A stretch of DNA of 64,000 bases from Chamaea fasciata. Its lineage: Eukaryota > Chordata > Aves > Passeriformes > Sylviidae. Numbering within the stretch: the stretch's first letter is position 1; each line of letters begins with the position of its first letter. The notes under the pieces are model-generated. The model made no database searches, was not told the origin of the DNA, and was given only the letters and a program-made list of their open reading frames with translations. Below, piece after piece: positions 52,701 through 64,000 of this stretch. Where the stretch lies: the NCBI GenBank assembly GCA_029207755.1, contig JARCOQ010000006.1:23704022-23768021 (forward strand), in the 5' to 3' direction. Position numbers and translations under genes: made by a program.

Positions 52701-55321
52701 CTCAAGATTATATGTGGGTGAGGCAAAATAAAAAAAGCTGTTCAGTTTTTACTGGGGGAGAAACTTTCTGTATTTGGAGAAAACCAAGCTTGATGTTTAC
52801 ATCTGCCATGTGACAGTAACTCATATCATAGGATTTTCAGGCAGAGAGGGGAAAAGTGAGAGGAATTATAATCTCGTTGTAAGGACATAAACTGAAGTGC
52901 TGACCATATATAGCTGTCCAATTACCTACCTGTATTCTGAAACAAAGGTCATTACTAATTTGGGGAGGAAGTTGTTTTGCCATTTATGTGTGGGGGTATA
53001 AAATAAAGGGATTGTATAAACACTCTGCACCGGAACAAATCACTGCACAACACCCTCAGCACTGGGGAAGGTATCTCTTCATCCCATTGCACATCTTTAT
53101 TGAAGAGATTGTAAACAACCTTTGTCTCTCTGTTTAATTGACTACAAAATTTCTCTTTTTATCCTCCAAACTGGGGACTGACCACTCCACTAATGGATAA
53201 ATAAGCCACCAATCTTTTTATCTCTGTGAGAGACCCAGCTACCAGCAGCTACTGTCTCTGGAGAGCATGGTGGCCTTGCTCTGCTCACAGTCCATCCATG
53301 GGGACTCTTCCCATCTTGTAAAGAGAATTTCTTTCCAAAATAATCCTGGAGGTATTAAAAACTTGTCTCTGCTGGCTGGTATTCCGTCCAGGGCCAGATT
53401 TGTGGAGTACAGCTGACCTGAAGGGCTGGTATGGTTGAAAGGAACTCTATTTTCCAAGACGTGTCTCCAATAGCTGTCCCCTACCCTATTCCATTGCACT
53501 TGTGCCTTGCTCTATGCAGGATTTTGCACCTGCCTTGCAGATGACAACATCACAGGAACACAGCACAAGGACATTTGGGCTAGAAGAGTTGCTGTGATGG
53601 TAAATCCACAGGTGGAGCAAATTTAAAGGTGTCTGCAGAGGGAATCTTTCACAGCTGTGTGATTTCTCAGTGCTCTGAAGAGTCTACACCTGAGCCAGCA
53701 GTATGATGGGGCAAGGCAATTTCTTTTCAGAGTTGTTGGTGGAAGATGGGGTACAGGCAATATGATCAAACCTTGGCCATGCTTGGGCACAGATGGAAGA
53801 GCACTGGAGATGTGCTTTGAACCTTCTTATTGAAGTGTAAAAGATTTTTTGATAGTTTATCCACTTTTAGGTCAGCAAGTCTGCAAGTTAGTCTGTCCAA
53901 AAAACCCTGAAAAAGAAGATGTTCAAGTGCCTGAGACCTCATGGTCTCCCACCTGCAAGAAAAAGCAACCAGAGACTGCTTCTTTTGAATATCTGGGGTA
54001 AGAAAAAAAGGTATTTAAAGAAGCACAAACTTGCAGATTCATTTTTTTAGACTCATAGAAGCCATTAAATATTTGCAAAGCAGTTTTTCTCTGTAACATT
54101 AGACTTAATGGAAATAAATTAGCTGAAAGACATGATTGAAAGAATGGTAACAGCAGGATTCTGCATGAACTTTGAGTTTAGAGAGTGTTTTTTCTATTCT
54201 TCCATAAAGAATAAAGCTCTTATATATTAACTTCTGAGGCATTGTAAGGAAATAAAAGATGACATAATTCTTTGCCCTTAAAATTGACTTAAGTTAGATG
54301 ATGCAGAGACACAAATGAGATAACACTGAACTACAACGTTATTCAGGGCTGATAAAATTCTCATAAACAAAGACTTTCTAAATCAACAGAATGAACCTGG
54401 TTATAACAAGTTAGCAGAGGTTACATGACCTAAATTCTGATTTCAATTGGTCAAATGTTGGCACCTGGTAAGAGAATATAAAAATGTGCTATGGAGAGAA
54501 TGTTAATAAGACATTCACAGGAAGAACCAGGTGAAACTGTATCCAAACTTTAAAGGGAACATTAGGGTCGTGGGGGTAGTTGTCAAAACTGATACTCAGT
54601 AAAGCATTGTGACTTCATGTGAGAAGACAAACATCTCAGACCATCTCAGTCCCCATCAGAACGTGCACTGACATCCAGCTCCACGCTGTAATGCATTGAA
54701 TGGCTCTGATACTTAGTCTTTCAATGTTGCATTTCTAAATTCTCTGTGTTAAATAGAACCCTGCTATTCCAACAAAAGACCTCAACCCTATTACAGCAAA
54801 GAAACAGCAGAGGATATATTATTTCAAACCCACTGTGTGATCTTGTGTAGTCAATAAATATTGTGGGTTCATATGGTGCTCAACTCTTCCAAAAAGTGAG
54901 GTTTAGGGGTTTGCCCTAGACTGCATAATAAAGCTGGCAGAGCAGAATATGATTTAGGATCAACCACCTGCCATATGGCACTTAGTTCTCCATCCTATGC
55001 TGCTTCTTGATCATGCTAAGTTAGTCACAGCTCCAGAAGCAGAAATAGGAGTTGTTTATTATGCTCAGCACAGTAATGATACCTCAGGCCACAGTGATAA
55101 GTAATTGAAACAACAGGGGTCTTAGAGAGACTTAAAAGCAGAGATCTTAAAATACACAGAAACTAGTGTATTAAATGGAATGTATAACTAATAAATTGCC
55201 AGCTATTTGCAATATAATACAGCATCCCAAATTCAGTCATTCTAGAGACTTCGACTTCCACAATGCCACTTGATACTCTTCAGAATGTAAAACTCTATCA
55301 AGATGAGGCTAAAATAAGAGC

Positions 55322-55366
55322 AATAATAATAATAATCATCACGGTAGTAATAACAACAACAACAAC
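55322..55366. repeat. Compound trinucleotide microsatellite (AAT)5 ... (AAC)5
   Basis: Five perfect AAT units (55322-55336) are followed, after 15 bases, by five perfect AAC units (55352-55366). Such loci are usually polymorphic in length. It lies in gene-free DNA. Confidence 0.92.
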
Positions 55367-57881
55367 GTTATTCACACTTACTTTTCTCTAAAGGGATTTC
55401 CATTTGTAAATGCAGGTAGATGATGAGTAATTTTAACATCAAAGTGTGACAACAATCATGTGCAATTAAGGACCCAGTGCTATGTAGGGCTGAATATCTG
55501 TGATCTATAGCTGATAAGGATTTAATTGAGTAAATAACAATCTTTATAAATATTGTTGACTTATTGAATCATGTTCTTCTGTCTTGAAAATATGTTATGT
55601 TGTACTGACTACAAATTTAGATATTAAAAACAAAACAAAGTGATTTCTCTTCAATTGTACTTGCCCTAAACAGATGTCATGGAGCTGTCCTCTGAGGATG
55701 GAAGGTTACAACCTTCAAAGCAAGTCTTATGCCATCAGACCTACTGATATGTAGGTCTGTGCTCTATATTAAATTAAATTACATTTGATATTTTTCATCT
55801 GTCTTTATGATCTATTAATAACACTTTACCTACCCATCACTCTGTATTTTCTGCATAATTTTATCCAGTTCTTCTGCTTTTAAGCTGGTCCTAGAATTTT
55901 TAATACTATTCCATGTACTGTATGAATTCTGAGCATATACTTTATGCAGCTGAGATATATCATGCTTAACAGAAATTTTTCCAAAACCATTGTCTCACAT
56001 TGTAATGAGATACAGAGAGATTAAGAATATTTTAGTACTTTGGCTACTGGATGGCACATGAAGGGCAATATGATTAAATGCAAGATAAAACTGTGAGCTG
56101 AGTGATAAAACCAGACAAGTACATGAAAGATTCTTCTGTCAGAGGTTTTACTTATTTGTCATGTAAATATTGCCTGAATGTACTATCACTGAATCTAAAG
56201 TTTGTAATTTTGCAGCTAGTAGTTCTCCGTTAGGGGTACTGTTTCATTTATCACTGCTGGGTTGTCTTTGGAAGACTAGGAAATAAGACAATCATACAAC
56301 AGTAATCTCCCTTAACCCATGCTAACCTGGCTTTACTGTTTATTTCTTGTAGAGTGCACCATTTCCCAGGGGTGGCATCTACCAAGGTACTGCAAGTGCT
56401 CCCAGCGTGCCTCTGCAATGTATAAAATCAGCAGCTGGCTCCGACAAAATGCTCCCAAAAAAAGGAAGAAAAGAAAGAAAATCGTATTTCCAGGCTCTCT
56501 AGATCTTCAGGGCTGAGATATGTACGTCTGCTCAGTGATTAATGTGCAGAGCAGGGAAGCACCAAGACTTAGGATATGCTAGGCAGCAGGAACTGCTCAG
56601 GCATTGTTGTGAGTTGTTTCTGCCATTAAAGTAGGGGCAAGTGGAGGAGAAATGAGTGTGACACTCCAACAATCTCAGCTGACCTCTTTCAGGAACCAGG
56701 GGGGTATCTGCTCTGGAAAAGTGCCAGCTGGCTCAACTCAGCTTTGGGGATCCTGGTGTTGCACTGGGGAATGCAGTGGCTTAGGTTTCCCCAGCTTCAG
56801 CCCACTGCCCCAGAGTTGCTGGGGTAATTACCCTGATTTGGGGGGTGTCAGGGTGTAAAGAGTGGGGATGTTAAGAGTTCCAGTTGTCTCTCGGTAACAG
56901 CATTCACACCAGGAAAAATAGGAAAACTCTTTAGTGTTCCAGTTCCATTTTTATATCGTGACGGAGAAGTTCAGACTGATCCAGGCTTTTGGGATGTGGC
57001 TGGAGCACCAAAGCATCACACCACCAGTGCAAACTGGTTCTAGCAAGGGCCAAGTTGTGCAGAGGTTTGGAGAGGTTGCTGCTGCCTGTCACTGAAAGCT
57101 TGTGGAGGCTGCCTGCCTGCTGATGCAGCTTTGAAGAAAGACAGGGCTCACCATAAGCTACTTGAGAAAATCGTAGGCTCTGTCAGTTGCACAAATTACT
57201 GACCAAAGATTTCAGACAATGAACACGTTTGTTCTCAAACTATTTATGAACAGGAAAAAACCCAATCTCACAGTAAGACAGTGATGTGCTGAATATGCTT
57301 TGTTTGCCTGGCATTAATGGATATCTGAAGGATCTGGGTTGTATGGCTCATTCAGTCAAGCTGCAGAGATAATCAAAGGGGTGAGAAATGCTTCCAAAGG
57401 ATCCCCGTTTGCATTCTTCAAACATTCTCTCAAACTCCCAGTGAATTCGGTACAGAAATATTAAGATGAGGCTTATATCCTCGCAGGTCTCCTGTCACCC
57501 TGTGCAGCTGAACTGAGACCAAACTATTTCCCAGAGCTCATATGGGAGCAGCACAATTGTCCCTTTCTGTATGCCATTAGTCACATGTATTTTCAGTCCC
57601 TGGGCTAGATCTCTGCAGGCTGCATGTGACCTGCTGCCTGTCCCCTGCCACACTGTTTCCACAAGGCCCTCGCTGTCACCTGGGGATGGAGATGTGCTGT
57701 GCAGTCCCGAGTGTCTTGGTAACAAGCTATCTGGCTGCTCTTGGTGAAGTTCTGGGATCCCTCATGGATATATGACACCCAGGAGTAAAAGAGAATTATC
57801 ACTATAAAAAAAATCTGATCTTTTCATGTCTATAATTTGTTCCTGTATTTGTGTGTTCTTGCATTGCATTAAGCTCCCTCT

Positions 57882-57953
57882 AAAAAAAAAAAAAAGTAAT
57901 TCATAATCAGGGAGGGGGGAGAGACAGAGAGAAAGAGAGATGGAGAGAAAGAG
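57882..57953. repeat. Poly-A plus purine-rich (GA)n-like tract
   Basis: A run of about 13 A residues (near 57882-57894) is followed by a G/A-only stretch interrupted by two pyrimidines (57909-57953). Purine tracts of this kind can form triplex DNA. No gene is attached. Confidence 0.85.
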
Positions 57954-60900
57954 TAATGATGGGAATCCTGAAAAAGAGAGAAAAAAACAACACAAAATTG
58001 CTGCCTGAGATGATTAAAGACACTTCAACATTTTATAGGGAGCAGCCTGCAAAACTGCTACAGAAAATGGCGGGAGATAAGGCAGCAAAGGAGATGGTTA
58101 TCAGAGCAAGAAGTTGGCGATATTTTTTGAAAAATAGTCACTACATGAAAAAAATCCTCTCCTGTCTCAAAAAAGAAAAAAAAAAAGGCAAGAGCAGATA
58201 TAACCAAGGAACATATAGAAGATCAGTGTCCCATGCTTCATTCAATCAGGCAATCAAGATAATTAGAAAGTATGGGGAAGATTGATTAATGGCCAAGACA
58301 GACATTGAGTTGACCTTTTCTTTATTACTACGGCAGTACATTTAAATAGTCTCCACTTAGTAGGGTTTAAAATGGAAAAGTGAGCTGTTATAGATATAGT
58401 AAATGTGTAACTAAGAATGCATGATCTAATACCCCTATTCTGTAGCTTGCTTTCCACCTTTAGTCTCCACACCATCTCATCTGAACATGAATTAGTTTAA
58501 TTTCTTGAATCCATGCTCTAGCAGTTACACTAGTTACTATCTTAAGAGAAACCAATGTATTTAATGGTAGTAAAATAGATACAGTTTAAAATGTTTTTAA
58601 ATTGAAAATATGAAAATGTAAGGGTCAGTGTTACTTTGTGAATTAGCATCAGTTTTGTTATGCACAGGAGCAGGACAAGGGGACCTGGACCAGACTCCTC
58701 ATGCTGGGATCTCAAGATTCAGTGATAAGTGAGGGAATATATTCACTTTGCGGTACCTTCTGCTTAGCAGAGCCTGGCATGTCCACAGTAGGGTAACCTG
58801 CGCCTCTCCTTCATCATGTCAGAGATTTTGGCTCAGTGACCCACAGCTGGGGCCAGTGGAGCTGCCACAGCACCAGTGCCAGCAGCAAGTGTCAGAGCAC
58901 AGAGAACAGGCAGGAATCTCATAGAGAAAGAAACTTTGTGAAGGCATCTTTACAGCTATCAGCCAGTCTCCTTGGTGTGAGGGGAGGGTTACGTACAAAA
59001 AAGGCTACAAGGCAGGGACAGCACAAAGAGGACATCATGCAGGAGAGGGTTGCAAAGATTTGTGGTACCCATAAAAAGGGATCCTGAGCCAAAACACGTA
59101 GCTTGCAATGCTCACCTGAGAGGGGTTGAAAACATAACACAGGTCACAAGTTTCAGGAGCTGGCTGACTCGTGCCTCTGGGCTAATGGTGTGGAGCTGGA
59201 CACCTAAGCAGCAGACTTCAGGGCACAGGAGTGCTGCCTCCTGGGTCATGTAGGAAATCTGGGTGTGTCCAAGAAATATCCCTTTTAGGAGAAGGGTTTA
59301 ATTTACCTTTTTATACAAAACATTCTTCTCTCTGGTGAGAAATACAGTGAGCTGAGCTCTATAAGGTGACCCTAATAGCAAATGTAAATGAGAAGTAGAG
59401 GTAGATACAGACACTTCTCGGCAGCAAAGTGTGGCAATGAATGATGCAGGATTTTGCCTGGAGGCAACTCAGGGCAGAAGCCTTGTCAGATCTGGAACAA
59501 AGACAGTGCACTGTGTATCCTGCCATCAACAAGGGCTGGACCACAAGCAGTGAGCCTGCTGTGGAGGGCCCAGTTTCCCACCGAGGTTCAGTGATACCTG
59601 CTAAAGAGTCACAGCATTTTCTCAGCTGCTGAACTGAAAAGTGGCGTGTAGTGCTCAAGGCTGTTTGCTGAACAGTGCTTTTCCTCACAGGCAAATCTGC
59701 AGGGGAAAGAGAGAGAAGTTAATTAGTAAAACTGGAAGGCATTTAGAAAAATAAATATGTATTTGGAAGAAAATTCACACCAACCTATTTGATATAATGC
59801 AGGTGAAACCTATGGATTTCTACAAAGAGTGGCTTTGCAGAAGTTTACAAAATCTACAGGGAAATTATGACATTAAGCAATGTTTACAACTACAGAGTAA
59901 TGTTTCAGGCAAAAAATGTTATGTGTTGTTCATTTGCAGTAGTGAACCCCCCTACAACTAGAGTTAGCCTTTTAATTTTGTAGAGTTGAAAACAATTGAC
60001 ATTGTATGAAAAGTTTTCTTCTGTGAGTTTCTACTAAGCAGAAACAATCTTGGTCACCAGCATTGGGTCAGGCATTCAGTTTATGTAACCCAGCAAAACT
60101 CCTCTGGTGTCAATAAAACCACCTTGATTTACAGTAGCAGGAGATCTGAGCAGTGTATAGCTTTGAAAATTTGAGGTGTACATTTATTCATTATTTCAAA
60201 GGTAGAGGCTTGATCTGCTCTGCTGAGACATAACCTTCCTGTGCCAGACAGCTGTGCTGAGGTCTCCACAGGCTCAGGAGGACCAGGGTTTGCTCCCAGA
60301 CTGTACTTTGCAGGAACAGCTCCTCACTGAGTAGGAGCAAGTCCAGCACTTCCTGAGGAATGCCTCTACCCTAGCCCATCAAAAACGCACTTGCAATGGC
60401 AATTAATTGGTTCTGGGATACCCTCCAATGCAAATGGCCACATCCAAAGCCCTCTATTTTGCTGCCTTTAAAGGGCACCAGCTTAGTCTCAAGGGTGTCA
60501 GTTTTGAGACTGGTGCTTTATATGCATCTAGGTCAGACTTCATCTGTGACCAAACACGTGAACAGTGATCCTGTGCTGATCTTGAAATGGGTGTAGGGTC
60601 ATGTGGGAGCTTTTGTAATTCCACTGCTCCACTTGCTGCAGTGCGGGTATGAGAGTGGTGAGGGTCTACATGAGCACATGGAGGTGCTGGTGCCTGTCTG
60701 CCTTTGCTGGGCTGGACTGAGCCTTCACAGTTCTGTTCCTAGAGCTCTGGCAGGGGTGTGAAGCTCCAGAGTCGGTCTTACTTGCAGTGTTGCTCTAATT
60801 TAAATAAAAATGTTTAAATAAAGACTAATAAAGAAACCTCAAAATGTTAAAATGTAGCTGCCTTTGAAACAAGAGGGCAGCAAACAACTGTTGTGAAGAC

Positions 60901-61199
60901 TGCAGAAGATGCCAATGGGTTAGAGCCAGGTCTGGTTTAGTGTTTATACTGCATTATTGCCATAGAGCTGGGAATTCAGTGTAGTGAGATGCAGAATACT
61001 TCTATCTAGTGCTGAGCATTTTCCACTCTCATTTGACTTCGCTGGAGGAAACTCAGGGAGCTCCATACCTCAGAAGGTGACTGCAAGCTCTGACATTTGA
61101 ATCACACTAATAAAGTAGGTTCCCTTGGTGGGATGTGCGTTCCCCCTCCCCATAAGTTTCAAATAATACTACTCCTTAAAGTAGGAACAAACATTTTAC

Positions 61200-61520
61200 T
61201 TATGGCTAGAATGCATTTATTGGTAATTTTCACATAAATCAACTTATATGAAAATGTATTCATAATCCGAGCCTTCTCTATAGTGATAAAATGTTTCTGC
61301 TTCTGTGGTAGAAAATAGCTTATTATGCAAACAGCATTGCTAGTGTTACATTATGCATGGGAGTCACCTGGAGAACATCACAAAAGCTTCAACCAAAAGG
61401 AAAAAAAAGAGGGGAGAAAATTGGGTGTTCCATTTACTGCACCACTTGCCTATTATAATTAGCTGTAAATGAGCTGAAATCTGTACTTTGAAATGTATTT
61501 CATATATGCCTTGGTAACAT
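61200..61520. promoter_or_regulatory. Candidate distal regulatory element near 61.3 kb
   Basis: This AT-rich but complex stretch has TTGGTAATTTTC, a second ATTATGCAAA (61322-61331) and TTATGCATGGG. No repeat signature is seen. It is about 19 kb upstream of BEND4 and could serve BEND4 or the next gene to the right. The call is by texture and motifs only. Confidence 0.3.
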
Positions 61521-61927
61521 TATACAAATAAGAAAAGTGGAAGAGAATGAAAGGATTTGAAACTCACTCAGAAATGGCCTTGCAAAATGTCACCCCAATT
61601 AAAAAACAAAAGCCAGTTGCCATTTTTAAACTGGTTAGTTGTATTTACTTTGAGAATACCTTGGTTATATTTATATTCTACTTGATTTAATTCAGGATGC
61701 TGCAAGTTCCCACTGGACTGTCATCATTATGAATGACATTGTTGAAAAGTCTGATTAAATAAGATCTGCTCAGGCTAAAACCCATATTACCTCAGATATG
61801 TTTTAAATAATCATGGAGAAAAAAAAAAAAAGAATTAGTCCAAGCACAATCATTCAAGGCCCATTGTCTCATGTGACCTTTCTAATTGAGGGATAAAATA
61901 GTGTTTTTTTAAAGAAGTGGAAGGATG

Positions 61928-62405
61928 AGAGCAGCCCTGTGGGGAAGGATTTGGGGGTCACAGAGTTGATAAGAGGACTGGAGCACCTCCCCTATGAAGA
62001 CAGGGTGAGAAAGTTGGGGCTGTACATCCCAAGGTTGTGTGGGGACCTCATAACGACCTTCCAGTATCTGAAGGGGACCTGCAGGGAAACTGGAGAGGAA
62101 CTTTTCATCAGGAACTGTAGTGATAGGATGAGGAGTAATGAGTCAAAATTGAAAGAGGGGAAATTCAGGTTGGCTATTAGGAAGGAATTTTTTACTGTGG
62201 GGGGTGGTGAAACACTGAAGCACACTGCTCAGGGGGATTGTGGATACCCCAACCCTGGCAGTGCTCAAGGCCAGGTTGGATAAGGCCTCGAGCAACCTGG
62301 TCTAATGGGAGGTGTCCCTGCCCATTGCAGGGAGGGAAGGGGGACAGCTGGGACTAGATGATCTTTAAGGTCCGTTCCAATCCCATTCCAATTCAAAGAT
62401 TTTAT
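61928..62405 (+). mobile_element. CR1 LINE 3' end with an internal deletion
   Basis: The plus strand carries the 3' end of CR1 ORF2 and its tail. The translated piece at 61939-62283 contains RGLEHLPYEDRVRKLGLY and GDLITTFQYLKG, typical of the CR1 ORF2 C-terminus. The non-coding tail has GACTAGATGATCTTTAAGG near 62350. A join near 61960-61975 brings an upstream ORF2 piece (CCTGTGGGGAAGGATTTGGG) next to this segment, so a part in between seems to be lost. The frame is broken and the copy is dead. Confidence 0.92.
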
Positions 62406-63387
62406 GCTCACTGCAATTAGAGTAAGTCCTCTGGAGACAGTGAAATCTTAATGTAGCTCTTGTGGCACATCTTTAGGAAGTTCTAGGCAGACATCAGAGC
62501 AGCTCTTGCCCAGAGCAGGTTTATAGTCAGGGTTGTTTAAGACAAGATCTCTGTGATTTTTAGTCTGAGGACTGGTATTTGAGTATTTCTGAGTCTTTCA
62601 CAAACTGCTCAGTGTATAACTCCCTGTACCAGCATTAACTTGTCCACTGTCTTTATGCTTTATGCAGTGTTGTTACATCTCTTAAACTTTCACTGGAGGA
62701 ATTCCTTTGGCTGCAGTCTTCATGCAGGGGCCAGATGTTTCCATTGTCTTCCCTAATGAGCACGGAAACAGTGATGGTTTTGGCTGTGCATTGAAAGACT
62801 AGTATTTCTATGAATCTTTTGGTTCTGAAAGCATTTGGCTAAGCCTGAGCAATCTCTTTTATGATCTATTCATTAAATCAGCATTTGTGATAAAAGCAGG
62901 ACAAACATAAGCAGGGCTTCACTGGCCTTCACAATCGTTTAGCCTTGCTAGCCAGGCAAGAGAGGAAGTTAGCCCAGAGAAAAACAAGCTGACACTGAAG
63001 TGAGGAAGGGATATGCTGTGAACCAAAGCTGGTGCACTGCGACTTGCTGCCCTCAGTGAGGGTGCGGGGCTTGGCTGTGCCCTGCTGCCTGCAGCCGCTC
63101 TGCTCTTGGCACCTACCAGGTCCCCTGCCCCTGAAACCTTGTGGAAATCCCTTCATCAATCAGCACTTTGCAATGGTGTTGTGTTCCCCACACAGCCCCT
63201 GGCACCTGGACTGGGTTTGGTCAGGATTGGCTATAGCTACAAGTTCCTGCTTTTTCTAGTCCAGCCCAAATTTGCTCTGCCATTTCACATCCGTGGCAGA
63301 TATGACTATAAGTTCACATGATCACAGGAAACAAAAAAGTTATACAGTGTGAAAAGCCGTGGAAAGAACTCCACAACTGGTAATAGT
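62406..63387. other. Unique DNA between CR1 and LTR-like repeat
   Basis: No gene, clear repeat or strong regulatory pattern was recognised. Short ORFs near 63.03-63.32 kb come from a locally GC-richer stretch and carry no known domain. Confidence 0.55.
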
Positions 63388-63852
63388 TGTTAGAGCGGTA
63401 TGTGTTTAACAACATTGAGATGCATGGGGAATAATTTCACCAAAGACACATATACCCACCAGGGAACTTGCTCCCCTTATTGTTCTCTGAGGTCTTACAT
63501 ATGCATGACATTCCATGGTCCCTCTTCATACATATTAATTTCCTGACCCCGCCCATCCCTGCTTGGTTTGGTAATTACTCCACGCCCTTCTGGGCATGCT
63601 CAGTCCTTGGTGGTAGTGGTCGCTGGTCGTGGTGGTGATCTTCTGGCATTCACCTCTTCACCTTTATCTCTCCCATGTGTGCTTTGGCCCTCTTGGCACA
63701 TTTTCAAGGGAACATATCATCTTAGGGTGTGTGTTCTTTTCTTTATCTGTGCCCTTAGCCCTGTTATTCTGCTGTTTAGGCTAGTTCTTCTTCTGAGTAT
63801 GCCGAAGGTTTCCCATACTTGTGGTGCTTAAATATATGCAAAAGGGTTAACA
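63388..63852. mobile_element. Probable solo LTR of an endogenous retrovirus
   Basis: The 465-bp block begins TGTTA and ends TAACA, the 5-bp inverted termini expected of LTRs. Its GC-richer centre (CTGACCCCGCCCATCCCTGC, then a GGTCGTGGTGGTGATC stretch) contrasts with the surroundings and resembles passerine LTRs I remember. No gag, pol or env reading frame, primer-binding site or polypurine tract flanks it, so it would be a solo copy. A target-site duplication is not obvious (flanks ATAGT and GACAC differ). Family and orientation are uncertain. Confidence 0.45.
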
Positions 63853-64000
63853 GACACAGTGTTTGGTGTTCACTAAATGCCATTCTAAAATACTACTTGG
63901 AATACATTCTAACATACAGTATATGTTCTTTAATCTACTATAAATGATCAGCTGGGATTTCTCAAATCTATGTCTCACAGTGCATGATACAGTGATCTTC
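63853..64000. other. Short unique tail of the window
   Basis: AT-rich sequence with no recognisable feature. Confidence 0.5.

Larger units (their letters stand above)
43131..61927. other. Gene-free DNA upstream of BEND4
   Basis: I find no recognisable coding exon on either strand across about 19 kb. ORFs are short (mostly 60-110 codons) and unrelated to known families. The region holds A-rich runs, a trinucleotide microsatellite, a purine-rich tract and a few complex AT-rich stretches listed as possible enhancers. An unannotated long non-coding RNA cannot be excluded from sequence alone. Confidence 0.6.

Noticed and set aside
57956..58285. Lys-rich 109-codon plus-strand ORF
   Set aside because: It starts at the end of a purine-rich simple repeat and includes an A-run. 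The basic composition follows from the A-rich DNA.

Overview
The window looks like nuclear DNA of a bird, probably a songbird. The two genes have canonical GT-AG introns of 3 to 11 kb, the background is AT-rich with one sharp CpG island, and the interspersed repeats are CR1 LINEs of avian type (two clear 3' ends at 39.6-40.1 kb and 61.9-62.4 kb). A probable solo LTR at the right edge resembles passerine LTRs from memory. There is no bacterial-type gene organisation. Almost all other open reading frames are chance ORFs.

Layout. (1) 1-497: end of the last intron and the terminal coding exon (14 codons) of a plus-strand gene, most likely SLC30A9 (ZnT9), followed by a 3' UTR that probably runs to about 3.5 kb. 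(2) About 3.5-11.5 kb: gene-free DNA between two convergent genes. (3) 14984-42413, minus strand: the complete coding region of BEND4 (formerly CCDC4), which I could assemble exon by exon. The five coding exons are 42062-42413, 33365-33931, 21953-22044, 18435-18675 and 14984-15201. They join in frame to 489 codons plus TGA. A long 3' UTR probably reaches a poly(A) signal at 11486-11491. (4) 41.56-42.90 kb: a strong CpG island covering BEND4 exon 1, its 5' leader and the start of intron 1, with a PBX/MEIS-like site 111 bp upstream of the ATG. (5) 42.9-64 kb: gene-free DNA upstream of BEND4 with several AT-rich, complex stretches that may be conserved enhancers, some simple repeats, one CR1 and one probable LTR.

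The order SLC30A9 (plus) then BEND4 (minus) matches the mammalian 4p13 order as I remember it, so the block looks like conserved vertebrate synteny. The genes are not functionally coupled as far as is known: one encodes a zinc transporter-family protein, the other a nuclear BEN-domain protein. The most useful results are the full BEND4 gene model, its CpG-island promoter, and the candidate regulatory elements upstream. I did not find a new biological system, and conservation could not be tested from one sequence.
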